Shown: in pieces, positions 38,710 to 48,301 of the stretch
How the letters are laid out: every line of letters begins with the position of its first letter
How positions within the stretch are numbered: position 1 is the first letter of the stretch
Made by a program: the position numbers and the translations under genes
Assembly (NCBI GenBank): GCA_015232365.1
Contig: JADFZU010000002.1
Span: 1-64,000 of the forward strand
DNA: 64,000 nt
Source: Magnetococcales bacterium
GTDB taxonomy: Bacteria; Pseudomonadota; Magnetococcia; Magnetococcales; JADFYX01
Direction of reading: 5' to 3'
Notes under the pieces: model-generated
Seen by the model: only the letters and a program-made list of their open reading frames with translations
Told to the model about the DNA's origin: nothing
Databases searched by the model: none

Positions 38710-39783
38710 TTATGCCTCAGTAGAGAATCCTGCACCAATACCCAAAGCCTCCAGGCGTTGCTCTTTTATCTCTCCACCAGACAACCGGGAAATCTCCAAA
38801 GCTCTAAGGGGTAAGTCAGCTTTTATCAACTCTTTACGCAGCTCGCTGATATCTGTTCTCAGTGAGGATAGAGACTCCTCCTCTTCGGCACCAATAGAGA
38901 TTAGCAGACTTTTATCACCATAGGCAATTCGCACTTGCACCGCACCTAAGTTGGTCATATTCAGAGTCAAAAGTACCGAGGTTATATCTTCACTCTTATT
39001 ACCAGCCTCCTGACGGGCCTTCTCACGCCGCCAGACAGCTTCTCCCAGGCCACCCTCTGTAAGCCAGAATAGCCTATAGCCCAAAAATGTATCCCCTTCG
39101 CTGCCAGGGGCTGCTCGTGGCAGGATATCCTGCATAGCCATCATATCCCCCAACCGCTGAAGAGAGGTTCTTGCAGCAGTTAGTTCGGCAGCAGCATCTT
39201 GTCCTCCGGCCGGGCGGAGGTCAGCAGCAGCCTCCTGTAGCAGACGAATGGCGTTGGCAAGGTCTGAGCGGCCACCCTGCAACAGATTGCTTATACCGGA
39301 AGTATCACCTTTTAAAAGAGCCTGGCTTGAGACGTTGGGCAGAACCCGTTGGAGAATCGCAGCCATATTCTCACCTTTACCAGATAGTAAGAGGGGAGAC
39401 TGGAGGCCCATTTGCAGGGCTGAGCCACCTTTGCTGCTAGTTTGGGATAGAAGTTGGGCAAAGACATCCGGGCCACGCATAAGGCTCTGCTCGGCATTTA
39501 GAGCCAGACGGCCAGCCATGCCCGAAGTGCTGGCATTGAGACGGAAAACCATCTCTGGAGAGAGACGCATAACCTCAACCTGTACCTGCTCACCAGCTTT
39601 TAGAGAGGCTCCAGAATAACTAAAACTACTACCATCAGGAAAGCGGATAACCCCCTGATTACTGCCGGAGGTTTGAGAAACACGACCCGTCATGACCTGA
39701 CCCACAGCAGGAGGAGCAGATTTAGCGGATGATTGTGCAGATGTTGTCCCGCTTGGCGGGGACATGGTCCCGGATATAACCAT
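38710..39783 (-). CDS. FliK-like flagellar hook-length control domain protein
   Basis: Low-complexity N-terminus, C-terminal LNMTNLGAVQVRIAYGDKSLLISIGAEEEESLSSLRTDISELRKEL; flagellar neighbourhood. Confidence 0.75.
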   Translation of the reverse strand: MVISGTMSPPSGTTSAQSSAKSAPPAVGQVMTGRVSQTSGSNQGVIRFPDGSSFSYSGASLKAGEQVQVEVMRLSPEMVFRLNASTSGMAGRLALNAEQSLMRGPDVFAQLLSQTSSKGGSALQMGLQSPLLLSGKGENMAAILQRVLPNVSSQALLKGDTSGISNLLQGGRSDLANAIRLLQEAAADLRPAGGQDAAAELTAARTSLQRLGDMMAMQDILPRAAPGSEGDTFLGYRLFWLTEGGLGEAVWRREKARQEAGNKSEDITSVLLTLNMTNLGAVQVRIAYGDKSLLISIGAEEEESLSSLRTDISELRKELIKADLPLRALEISRLSGGEIKEQRLEALGIGAGFSTEA

Positions 39784-39848
39784 ACACCGGACCTCTTGTT
39801 TTTAAGAGAAAAATTGTAACTCAAGCCTAATGTTTAATGAGCTACCGG

Positions 39849-40358
39849 TCAAGCCTCCTCGTCTGGAACTTGTTGATTGGTCATCCTTTTCAACAGGCTA
39901 ACCTCTTCAACAGTCAGACCTGTCTCATTAACCACCCGCTCTTCATCTACCCCATTAGCCAACAGCAGCCGGGCCTCTCGGTATGCATCGGAGTCATTGC
40001 CGTTGTTACCCCTTATACCCCTCTGGTTATCAGAGTTAGAGTTGTTGGAGTTGGATGAAGGTGGCTGAGCAAGAAAACGCAACTCCCCTTGAATCGATTC
40101 TAAATCCATTTTTAACTGGGCAGGAATCGCATCTAAAGCAGTGGTCATGTTTAGTTCAAAAGAGGTTAACCGTCTGAGAATCACCTCAGCACAGTTGCGA
40201 GAATCCTCATCTTCTGGTTTGTTGGCAGCAGCATTGATAGCAGCAAATTGATGCATCTCTTCACGAAAGCGGCGCAACTGGACAAAGACTAGGGCAATGC
40301 CTAAGTAAAGAATAACAAAACAGAGGACTACAAGTAGATTCCAATAGGAAAATGCCAT
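39849..40358 (-). CDS. DUF2802-like membrane protein
   Basis: N-terminal TM helix; REARLLLANGVDEERVVNETGLTVEEVSLLKRM; adjacent to fliA. Confidence 0.7.
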   Translation of the reverse strand: MAFSYWNLLVVLCFVILYLGIALVFVQLRRFREEMHQFAAINAAANKPEDEDSRNCAEVILRRLTSFELNMTTALDAIPAQLKMDLESIQGELRFLAQPPSSNSNNSNSDNQRGIRGNNGNDSDAYREARLLLANGVDEERVVNETGLTVEEVSLLKRMTNQQVPDEEA

Positions 40359-40360
40359 GG

Positions 40361-41137
40361 TTAGTTCCGACCCTGAATACGACGAATCCGTGCCCTCATC
40401 CTAAGAGCAGCTTTTGAGTGCAGTTGTGAGATCCGTGACTCCGTCAGCCCAAGTACCTCGCCAATTTCATGCATGGTCAACCCTTCAAAATAGTAGAGAG
40501 TGACAACCAACCGCTCTTTTTCCGGCAGACCGCCTACAGCTTCACTTAATGCCAGACGCATCTCTTGCAGGCCAAGGGTTTCGATGGGATCTTCAACATT
40601 TGGATCGGCCATCACATCCAGAACATCCCACTCTTCACCCTCATCCATGGCTGGACGCAGATCGTCAAATGAGATGATGGAGATTCCCCGAACCGAGTCC
40701 AACTGCTGATAGAACTCAGTTAGTGAAACTCCCATACGCTCGGCAACATCTTCATCCTCTGCTGGAGCACCATTTTTACCTTCAATATCCTGATAGATAC
40801 CTTGAATCTGCGATGCTACCTGACGTACCGCCCGGGGCACCCAGTCAGTTGCCCGCAACTCGTCAAGAATCGCTCCTCTAACCCGGAATTCAGCATAGGT
40901 CTGAAATTTAATACCCCGTTTTGGATCATATTTGGAGACGGCATCTATTAAACCCAGAACTCCAACCTGAATCAGATCGTCAAGCTCTATCGACTCTGGC
41001 AGTTTCATGGAGATGCGCCCAGCTACATATTTGACCATAGGGGAATATTTAATAATAACCTCGTCACGGGTCATTCCGTTCCATGAGTCTACGCTCTCCC
41101 GGATTTTTTCAGCTTCTTCAGTAGTTGCGGCCATCAT
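40361..41137 (-). CDS. fliA: RNA polymerase sigma factor FliA (sigma-28)
   Basis: MVKYVAGRISMKLPESIELDDLIQVGVLGLIDAVSKYDPKRGIKFQTYAEFRVRGAILDELRATDWVPR; start MMAATT at 41137. Confidence 0.96.
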   Translation of the reverse strand: MMAATTEEAEKIRESVDSWNGMTRDEVIIKYSPMVKYVAGRISMKLPESIELDDLIQVGVLGLIDAVSKYDPKRGIKFQTYAEFRVRGAILDELRATDWVPRAVRQVASQIQGIYQDIEGKNGAPAEDEDVAERMGVSLTEFYQQLDSVRGISIISFDDLRPAMDEGEEWDVLDVMADPNVEDPIETLGLQEMRLALSEAVGGLPEKERLVVTLYYFEGLTMHEIGEVLGLTESRISQLHSKAALRMRARIRRIQGRN

Positions 41138-41141
41138 AAGG

Positions 41142-42125
41142 CTATTCCTTCGTCTTTTTTTGTTCGTCGTTTGGTTGACCATTTTTTGGCAATTCATCTA
41201 ATAGTCTGCGCCAAAAAAAGATCATCCTTCCATCATCATGACGTTTCTGTTGCCACATCCGCATCACTCGCTTGGATAGAGCAATAAAAGCCTTGGACGC
41301 TGGAGAATCAGGAAACAGATCAGCAACAGGTTTTTGTTGACGTACAGATTTAACCAGAAGCGGGTCCTCTGGTATTGATCCAGCAAAATTCATGCCGATA
41401 TTTAGATATTTGTCTGCAACTTGAGCCAGTGTCCGGTAGACATCCTTGGCCTCACTCTCGCTACTCACTTGGTTGACCACTAAATCAAAGTGGGAGACCC
41501 GATGGTTTAAAAACATCACCTTCATCAGGGCATAGGCATCAGTAATACTTGCCGGGTCAGGGGTGACGACAATCATGATCCGTTCCACTGCCAGGACAAA
41601 AAACCGGACATTTGGGGAGATTCCTGCCCCGGTATCAACCAGCACCACATCAAAATCGGCATGCCAATGGTCGATATGGTCCATCAAAGAGAGTTTCTGC
41701 TCTTCAGTCAGGTTGCTCAACTCAGCCACACCAGATGCCGCAGGCAAGATGGTTATACCTGGTGGGCCAGGGATTGCCACCTCATCCAGTGTCAACTCAC
41801 CGCTCAAAACATCCTCGATGGTATGTTTAGGCGTGACCCCCAAAACTACATCAATGTTGGCCAGGCCAAGATCGGCATCAATCAGCAGCACTTTAAGCCC
41901 CTGTCTGGCATAGTTAATAGCAAGATTAACCGTTACCAGGGTTTTACCCACTCCACCCTTGCCACTGGTAATGGCCATGGTGTGAGGAACCTTACGCTCA
42001 GATGGTGCTTTACTAATGGATGTAGCATGAGAAGGGGCAGGGGACTTCCGCCGGGAATCAACCTTATCCTTCTGGCGTGCCAACTCTTTTAAAGTAGCTA
42101 CTTGGTTATCAAGTTCCTCAATCAC
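41142..42125 (-). CDS. flhG: MinD-like flagellar number regulator FlhG/FleN
   Basis: AITSGKGGVGKTLVTVNLAINYARQGLKVLLIDADLGLANIDVVLG. Confidence 0.95.
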   Translation of the reverse strand: MIEELDNQVATLKELARQKDKVDSRRKSPAPSHATSISKAPSERKVPHTMAITSGKGGVGKTLVTVNLAINYARQGLKVLLIDADLGLANIDVVLGVTPKHTIEDVLSGELTLDEVAIPGPPGITILPAASGVAELSNLTEEQKLSLMDHIDHWHADFDVVLVDTGAGISPNVRFFVLAVERIMIVVTPDPASITDAYALMKVMFLNHRVSHFDLVVNQVSSESEAKDVYRTLAQVADKYLNIGMNFAGSIPEDPLLVKSVRQQKPVADLFPDSPASKAFIALSKRVMRMWQQKRHDDGRMIFFWRRLLDELPKNGQPNDEQKKTKE

Positions 42126-42216
42126 GTGAAATCCTCATTTTCCAGTTATACTAGAAACGGCAGTTGGCTTTGTGCCAAATGTATTACTCATAACTGCCGT
42201 TACTCGGGTTATATTA

Positions 42217-43506
42217 CTACTCATCTGCAAAGGCAGCAGCAGTATCTTTTTTAAACCAGTTAGCAAGTGTTTTTGCTGACATCCAGCCCAAATTTTCCGG
42301 CACCCGCTGCCCATCGGTATACATAGTTAAAGGCAGGCCAGATTTAACCGCTACATTTAACACGCCACCATAAGTGACCGTCTCATCAAGTTTGGTAAAA
42401 ATCAGTCCGGTTGGGTTCAAAACTGAAAACCGCCGGTGAATTGCCTGTTGCTCAGTCTCCCTAACATTGGCCGACATGCAGAGAATAACCTCACGGTCAT
42501 CACCCATAATCGGCAGAAGACCGGCTGTTGAGTTAACCTGGCGACGGTTGTAGGGGCTGGAGCCAACCGTATCAACCAGCACATAATCACAGCGGTTGAG
42601 AGCATGGAGACCGGCTTTAACCTCAGAGAGGGTACGGGCGACAACCAGACGAACCTGTAACAGTTTGGCATAGGTCTCCAGTTGGGCAACAGCACCAACC
42701 CTAAAGGTATCCAGGGTGATCATACCCACAGAACGCTGCCGGTTTAACATCAAGTCAGCAGCAATTTTAGCCAAGGTTGTAGTCTTCCCTACACCGGTAG
42801 GGCCAACCAGACAGATAACACGGGCTTTACCGCTTAGTGGATCATGAAACTTCAAGGTGTTTTTCAGTGCCGCTTCCAGACCGCTCTCTGAACCCTGTAT
42901 GGACTGGGAGCGGTCCGACATAACTATTTTTCTGGCGATAGGTTCTTCAACACCATGCATCAACAGCCAGCCGTAATAGCGGCGGCCATCTTGGTCAAGC
43001 CCGGCAACATCCCCCATGGGAATACCGCCAACCAGACCGTTAGGCATCACAGAAACCCGCTCTTCCAACTCCTTGAGGCTGGATTGGATTTTGCTTAGAT
43101 CTGGACCGCTTTGGGGCGCCTGGGCAGGTGGAGCCTGCTGCTGCAGTTTTTGACCATCTCTGATACTGCGTAGAGTGGCGAGAGTTGATGACTCTTTTTG
43201 CGGTTTCTCAAAAGTACGTTCTTCTTGAGATTCGGCTAGAGCTGAAAACCGGGCTGCTGGTGATAGACCAGGCCTGATTGGTTTTTTCTGCCCGGTAACT
43301 GCACCTGCACCACTCGCTGGAGATTTCTCTCCATTGGCAGTGGGGCTGGGACAGGCCGTGACCTCAATCACGGTATTACCTAAACCCTCTCCTCCTTTAT
43401 CACGAATGGACCGTGTTGAAAGAATCACTGCATCAGCACCAAGCTCTTCTTTGACTGCAAGCAGTGCTTCACGCATATCCCGTGCCCTGAATGTTGATAT
43501 TTTCAT
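42217..43506 (-). CDS. flhF: Flagellar biosynthesis GTPase FlhF
   Basis: SRP-like GTPase: LVGPTGVGKTTTLAKIAADL, TKLDETVTYGGVLNV; N-terminus RARDMREALLAVKEELGADAVILSTR. Confidence 0.96.
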   Translation of the reverse strand: MKISTFRARDMREALLAVKEELGADAVILSTRSIRDKGGEGLGNTVIEVTACPSPTANGEKSPASGAGAVTGQKKPIRPGLSPAARFSALAESQEERTFEKPQKESSTLATLRSIRDGQKLQQQAPPAQAPQSGPDLSKIQSSLKELEERVSVMPNGLVGGIPMGDVAGLDQDGRRYYGWLLMHGVEEPIARKIVMSDRSQSIQGSESGLEAALKNTLKFHDPLSGKARVICLVGPTGVGKTTTLAKIAADLMLNRQRSVGMITLDTFRVGAVAQLETYAKLLQVRLVVARTLSEVKAGLHALNRCDYVLVDTVGSSPYNRRQVNSTAGLLPIMGDDREVILCMSANVRETEQQAIHRRFSVLNPTGLIFTKLDETVTYGGVLNVAVKSGLPLTMYTDGQRVPENLGWMSAKTLANWFKKDTAAAFADE

Positions 43507-43540
43507 AATTTAACCAATCTCTACCGTCATAATTCTACTA

Positions 43541-45643
43541 TCAAGTGATGGATATAGTACCTAATGATTTAATCGAAATATTCGATGGAACCTCATTTTG
43601 TGAGATAACCACCAAATGGGGAATCGTCGCCTCTGTTGCCTGTTTTACAAAAGGCCGAACTCTGGTTCCCGTAATTATAATGGGTTGGACAACTTGTGAA
43701 GCAACTTGCTCCACAGCATCCCGAACATTATTTAAAAACAGGCTGGTAGTGCGGGGGGCAAGAGAGAGGTATGAACCGTACTCCCCATCAACAATCGCCT
43801 CCGCAATTAGATTTTCAGCCTCTGGACCCATCACCAATGCTGATATACTCCCGGTCTCATCCAGATATTTGCCTACCAATGAACGAGAGAGTGATTGACG
43901 CACCAATTCAACCAACTGTTGGGGCTGTTTGATAACCTTGGCATAGTCGGCCATTGTCTCCAAAACAGTGGTCATGTCGCGTATAGAGACTCGCTCTCTG
44001 AGCAGACCCTGAAGAACTTTTTGAATGCCGCCAAGGTTAACCACGTTGGGTACAAGCTCATCAACCAGCTTGGGCTGGTCTTTGGAAACCAGATCAAGAA
44101 GGTTCTGCACCTCTTGGCGGTTTAACATCTCATGGGCGTGACCATTAACCAGCTCGGTAATGTGGGTCGCCAAAACTGTAGCAGCATCGACAACGGTATA
44201 ACCCAGCATCTCAGCCCGCTCTTTATCATTGGCAGAGATCCAGATAGCCGGTAGGCCAAACGCCGGTTCTGTGGTTTCGGTTCCCTCAACATGTCCGGTG
44301 ATTGTGCCACCCTCCATGGCCAGATAGTGACCAGCTTTCAACTCACCGGAGCCAACCTCAACCCCTTTAATATAGAAGCTGTACTGACCTGGTTTAAACT
44401 GAAGATTGTCTTTAATATGGATTGGAGGAACAATAAAGCCCATATCGGAGGCAAACTGTTTTCTAATTGAGCGAATCTTGTCAAGTAATGTACCGTTTTG
44501 ACTCTCATCAACAAGAGAGATCAGGCCGTAACCAACATCCAGACGCAGCAAATCCAGAGCCAAAAAGCTTTCGATAGGCTCCTCTTCGGTACTCTCCTCC
44601 TTCTCCTTGGTAGCTGTCTGCTGGAATTTAACCAGCTCTTTGGCCTCAAGTTTTTTGAAGAGGAAAAATGACCAAATACCCAAGGTTATTGAGAGAACAG
44701 AGAATGGGATTGTAGGCATTCCCGGCATAATGGCAAATAGGGCCAAAACACCAGAACTGATTAAAATCACCCGTGGTTTAGCTGTCATCTGGGAGCCCAT
44801 GTGGTCAGCCAGATTTTTATCAGATGAGGCCCTGGTAACCAGGAAACCGGCAGCGGTAGAGATAATCAGTGCGGGAATTTGTGCCACCAATCCGTCACCA
44901 ACCGTTAAAATAGTGTAGATATTGGCAGATTCACCTGCAGATAGGTCCTGTTGGGCGACACCGATAATGAAACCACCGATAATATTGATCAGGGTTATCA
45001 AGATACCGGCAATGGCATCACCGCGAACAAATTTTGAAGCACCGTCCATGGCTCCGAAGAACTCCGACTCCTCTTCAATATCTTTACGACGCTGCTTGGC
45101 TTCAGACTCTGAGATCAGGCCTGAGTTAAGGTCGGCGTCGATAGCCATCTGTTTACCAGGCATTTTATCCAAGGTAAAACGGGCTGCAACCTCAGCAATA
45201 CGGCCCGCACCTTTAGTGATAACAACAAAGTTGATGATAACCAGAATGCTGAAGACGATAACTCCGACCACCGGATTACCACCGACCACAAACTGACCAA
45301 ATGAGCGGATAACCTCTCCAGCCGCCGCCTCCCCTTCTGAACCATGGAGAAGAATCAACCTGGTTGTAGATATATTAAGAGCCAAGCGAAACATGGTGGT
45401 AATCAGCAGCACACTTGGAAATGATGAAAATTCCAGAGGCTTATGAACATAGACAGTCGTCAGAAGAATGACTATCGCAAAGGAGATATTGATAGAAAGA
45501 AAGAGATCCAAGATCCATGAAGGCATGGGCAGAATCATCACCGCTAGTATGGTGATGATACCAAATGCCATTATCAGATCACTTAGTCCTTTCATCCGTC
45601 GAAAGACGTTAGGCATTGTTATTGCAGCCAAAATACTCTCCAA
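43541..45643 (-). CDS. flhA: Flagellar biosynthesis protein FlhA
   Basis: 700 aa; TMFRLALNISTTRLIL, KMPGKQMAIDADLNSGLI, DVGYGLISLVDE. Confidence 0.97.
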   Translation of the reverse strand: MESILAAITMPNVFRRMKGLSDLIMAFGIITILAVMILPMPSWILDLFLSINISFAIVILLTTVYVHKPLEFSSFPSVLLITTMFRLALNISTTRLILLHGSEGEAAAGEVIRSFGQFVVGGNPVVGVIVFSILVIINFVVITKGAGRIAEVAARFTLDKMPGKQMAIDADLNSGLISESEAKQRRKDIEEESEFFGAMDGASKFVRGDAIAGILITLINIIGGFIIGVAQQDLSAGESANIYTILTVGDGLVAQIPALIISTAAGFLVTRASSDKNLADHMGSQMTAKPRVILISSGVLALFAIMPGMPTIPFSVLSITLGIWSFFLFKKLEAKELVKFQQTATKEKEESTEEEPIESFLALDLLRLDVGYGLISLVDESQNGTLLDKIRSIRKQFASDMGFIVPPIHIKDNLQFKPGQYSFYIKGVEVGSGELKAGHYLAMEGGTITGHVEGTETTEPAFGLPAIWISANDKERAEMLGYTVVDAATVLATHITELVNGHAHEMLNRQEVQNLLDLVSKDQPKLVDELVPNVVNLGGIQKVLQGLLRERVSIRDMTTVLETMADYAKVIKQPQQLVELVRQSLSRSLVGKYLDETGSISALVMGPEAENLIAEAIVDGEYGSYLSLAPRTTSLFLNNVRDAVEQVASQVVQPIIITGTRVRPFVKQATEATIPHLVVISQNEVPSNISIKSLGTISIT

Positions 45644-45830
45644 AACTAAAAACTTGCCACCAAGGTAGCAGATGTTAAAACAGTTCTTGAAACGTTAAAT
45701 AGTCCTGATAAAACCACCACTCCGGACCATCCGTCAAAGCTCTAACACGCAATTAACGAGCCATAGCTTAAAAAATGTTTAACTTTTTTTAAATTTATTA
45801 TTGAGTAAGGAGAGAAATAGGCCGTTAAGC

Positions 45831-46061
45831 CTACTCTTTTGGCAGGTCGGAGCACTGTTCAGAACAGTATGGCTCACCCTCTTGGATGATGGAGTTTTCT
45901 TTTGGTATCCAGGTTCCACACTTAATACACTGGAGCAACTCTGGCCCTTCCATGGTTTCAGATTGGGATGCCGGGCCTGTAACACGACGAATAAAATATT
46001 GCAAAACCCGAACCAATCCAAATATCAAGAGGGCTAGGAGAAGTATGCGAACTATACCCAT
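45831..46061 (-). CDS. PP0621-like small membrane/zinc-binding protein
   Basis: N-terminal TM then LQCIKCGTWIPKENSIIQEGEPYCSEQC. Confidence 0.7.
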   Translation of the reverse strand: MGIVRILLLALLIFGLVRVLQYFIRRVTGPASQSETMEGPELLQCIKCGTWIPKENSIIQEGEPYCSEQCSDLPKE

Positions 46062-46067
46062 AGCTAA

Positions 46068-46421
46068 TTAGACCAGACTATCTACTGCGGCCTGTTCTTG
46101 AGAGAGGTCGGTCTCAACTTCCGCAAGAAGTTTATCTTCGATGTTTTTGCTCTCTTCATCGTCACTACCCTCTTTACCAAACAGGGTCTCCATTAAAATC
46201 CGGGACAGATCGTTTTTCAACCGGACCTCATTGGAATATGCTGCTGGATTGCGTGTTGAGAGTTTTTCACCACTGGAGGCAGCAAGACCGCTCTGGGAAA
46301 ACTTTACTGAATCTGCCGGCCTTGATGTTGAATCGGTTGTAGCAGTGGTCTCAACGCTGCTTGATGCAGAGCTGTTAGCATATACTACAGATGTTGATGG
46401 AGCAGAACTTGGAACAAGCAT
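46068..46421 (-). CDS. Hypothetical protein (Ser/Thr-rich N-terminus)
   Basis: Same-strand ORF just upstream of the PP0621-like gene; SRILMETLFGKEG. Confidence 0.5.
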   Translation of the reverse strand: MLVPSSAPSTSVVYANSSASSSVETTATTDSTSRPADSVKFSQSGLAASSGEKLSTRNPAAYSNEVRLKNDLSRILMETLFGKEGSDDEESKNIEDKLLAEVETDLSQEQAAVDSLV

Positions 46422-46552
46422 AACACCTCCAAAGTTTGTTATTTACAAAAAAAATTCATGCAACAGTTGTGACTGGTGGCTAGAACAGACTAGAATGTAG
46501 CCAACTCTTATTTAACACTTATCGGTCATTACCACTAAATGCTGAAATCCTA

Positions 46553-48289
46553 ATGTCACAATTTACAAAAAAAATTGGCGTAAGTGAGCCGGTTACCCTA
46601 TCGATATTAGCTGTTGTTATCGGGGTGGTGGTTGGTTATGGAGCCATTCTTTTCCGAACTTTAATCGAAATTTTTCAACACATCTTCATGGGTAGCGGTC
46701 ATGAGAATGTTGTTGAGATTCTCTCGGATCTTTCCTGGTGGTATATTATCATCATGCCGATGATCGGTGGAGCCATCATCGGTCCTCTGGTCCATTTTTT
46801 ATTTCCCGGCTCAAGAGGTCACGGTGTTCCTGAGGTTATGTCGGCAGTTGCCCTCCATGGCGGAAAAATGAACCTGCGGGATGGGCTGGGCAAAATGATG
46901 GCCTGCTCCCTATCTATCGGCAGTGGCGGTTCCGTAGGCCGGGAAGGTCCGGTGGTCCACCTTGGAGCGACAATTTCTTCATTTCTTGGTAGTAAACTAC
47001 AGCTATCAACCCGGCACATGCGTACTATTGTCGGATGTGGAGCTGCTGCCGGTATTGCCGCCTCATTTAACGCCCCCATAGCCGGGGTGATGTTTGCTCT
47101 TGAGGTTATTCTCGCCGATTACGGCCTGGCAACCTTCTCACCAATTGTTCTCTCATCGGTTATCGCTACGGTCATTGCCCGTCTCCATCTCGGTGATTTC
47201 CCAGCTTTTATCGTTCCCCACTACACTTTGGTCTCAATCTGGGAAATTCCAGCTTATGTGGGGCTTGGCGTACTTTGCGGTGTTACCGGTATTATCTTTA
47301 TGAAGGTGCTGTTTAAATCAGAAGACCTCTTTGCCTTGATCCCCATTCCCCGGTACTTAAAACCGATTATTGGCGGTTTTCTCCTTGGGGTGATCGCTTT
47401 AACCTTCCCTCAGGTTATGGGTGTTGGTTATGACACCATGAACATGGCTCTATTGGAAGAGATGGCCGGTCCTCTGATGTTGACTCTGATATTTGTCAAA
47501 ATTATTGCCACTTCAGTCACTCTTGGTAGCGGCTTTTCTGGTGGTGTTTTTACCCCAAGCCTCTTTTTAGGGGCTATGGTCGGTGGTAGTTACGGCGTGG
47601 TTGCCCACGAGCTTTTTCCTGCTATTTCTGCTGGACCTGGAGCCTATACACTTGTTGGTATGGGAGCGATGGCGGCTTCGGTTCTTGGTGCACCAATCGC
47701 TTCAATTCTTATTCTTTTTGAGCTGACTGGAGACTATCGCATCATGCTTGCACTGATGGTGGCCTCAATTGTCGCTACAGTCCTGATCAATCAACTCTAT
47801 AAAGATTCTGTCTATACAGCCGCTCTTCGTCGTCACGGTATTGATCTGCGTTCTGGCCGGGAGGTAGGGCTATTGCGTCATATCTCCATCGCTTCGATTA
47901 TCAACCGTGAGTTTGAGACCATACCCGACACCATGAGCATCAAGCAGTTTAAAATCAGAATGCACAACAGTCAGGAGGATGTTTTTCTGGTGGTTGATTC
48001 TGAAGGTGATCTTTGTGGAATTATCTCTTTTCGTAATATTCGTGGCGAAGTCTTTGAAGATGGCTTGGATGAGCTGGTTTTGGTTCGGGATATTGCAACC
48101 AAAAATGTTATGACCATAAACCCCAAGGATAATCTGCAAACCGCCTTTCATCTTATGGATGATAACGATGTCCAGCATCTTCCGGTGGTTGCTGAAAACA
48201 ATCCGGGCCAGGTTTTGGGAGTTGTTACAAATCATGATATGGTTCGTGCCTACAATAAAGCCCTTATGGAACGGGAAACTAGCAGTTAA
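46553..48289 (+). CDS. Chloride channel protein with C-terminal CBS domains
   Basis: GSGGSVGREGPVVHLGA, GAAAGIAASFNAPIAGVMFALEV, GSGFSGGVFTPSLFLGA; CBS pair. Confidence 0.95.
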   Translation: MSQFTKKIGVSEPVTLSILAVVIGVVVGYGAILFRTLIEIFQHIFMGSGHENVVEILSDLSWWYIIIMPMIGGAIIGPLVHFLFPGSRGHGVPEVMSAVALHGGKMNLRDGLGKMMACSLSIGSGGSVGREGPVVHLGATISSFLGSKLQLSTRHMRTIVGCGAAAGIAASFNAPIAGVMFALEVILADYGLATFSPIVLSSVIATVIARLHLGDFPAFIVPHYTLVSIWEIPAYVGLGVLCGVTGIIFMKVLFKSEDLFALIPIPRYLKPIIGGFLLGVIALTFPQVMGVGYDTMNMALLEEMAGPLMLTLIFVKIIATSVTLGSGFSGGVFTPSLFLGAMVGGSYGVVAHELFPAISAGPGAYTLVGMGAMAASVLGAPIASILILFELTGDYRIMLALMVASIVATVLINQLYKDSVYTAALRRHGIDLRSGREVGLLRHISIASIINREFETIPDTMSIKQFKIRMHNSQEDVFLVVDSEGDLCGIISFRNIRGEVFEDGLDELVLVRDIATKNVMTINPKDNLQTAFHLMDDNDVQHLPVVAENNPGQVLGVVTNHDMVRAYNKALMERETSS

Positions 48290-48301
48290 TCTGGATATTT
48301 C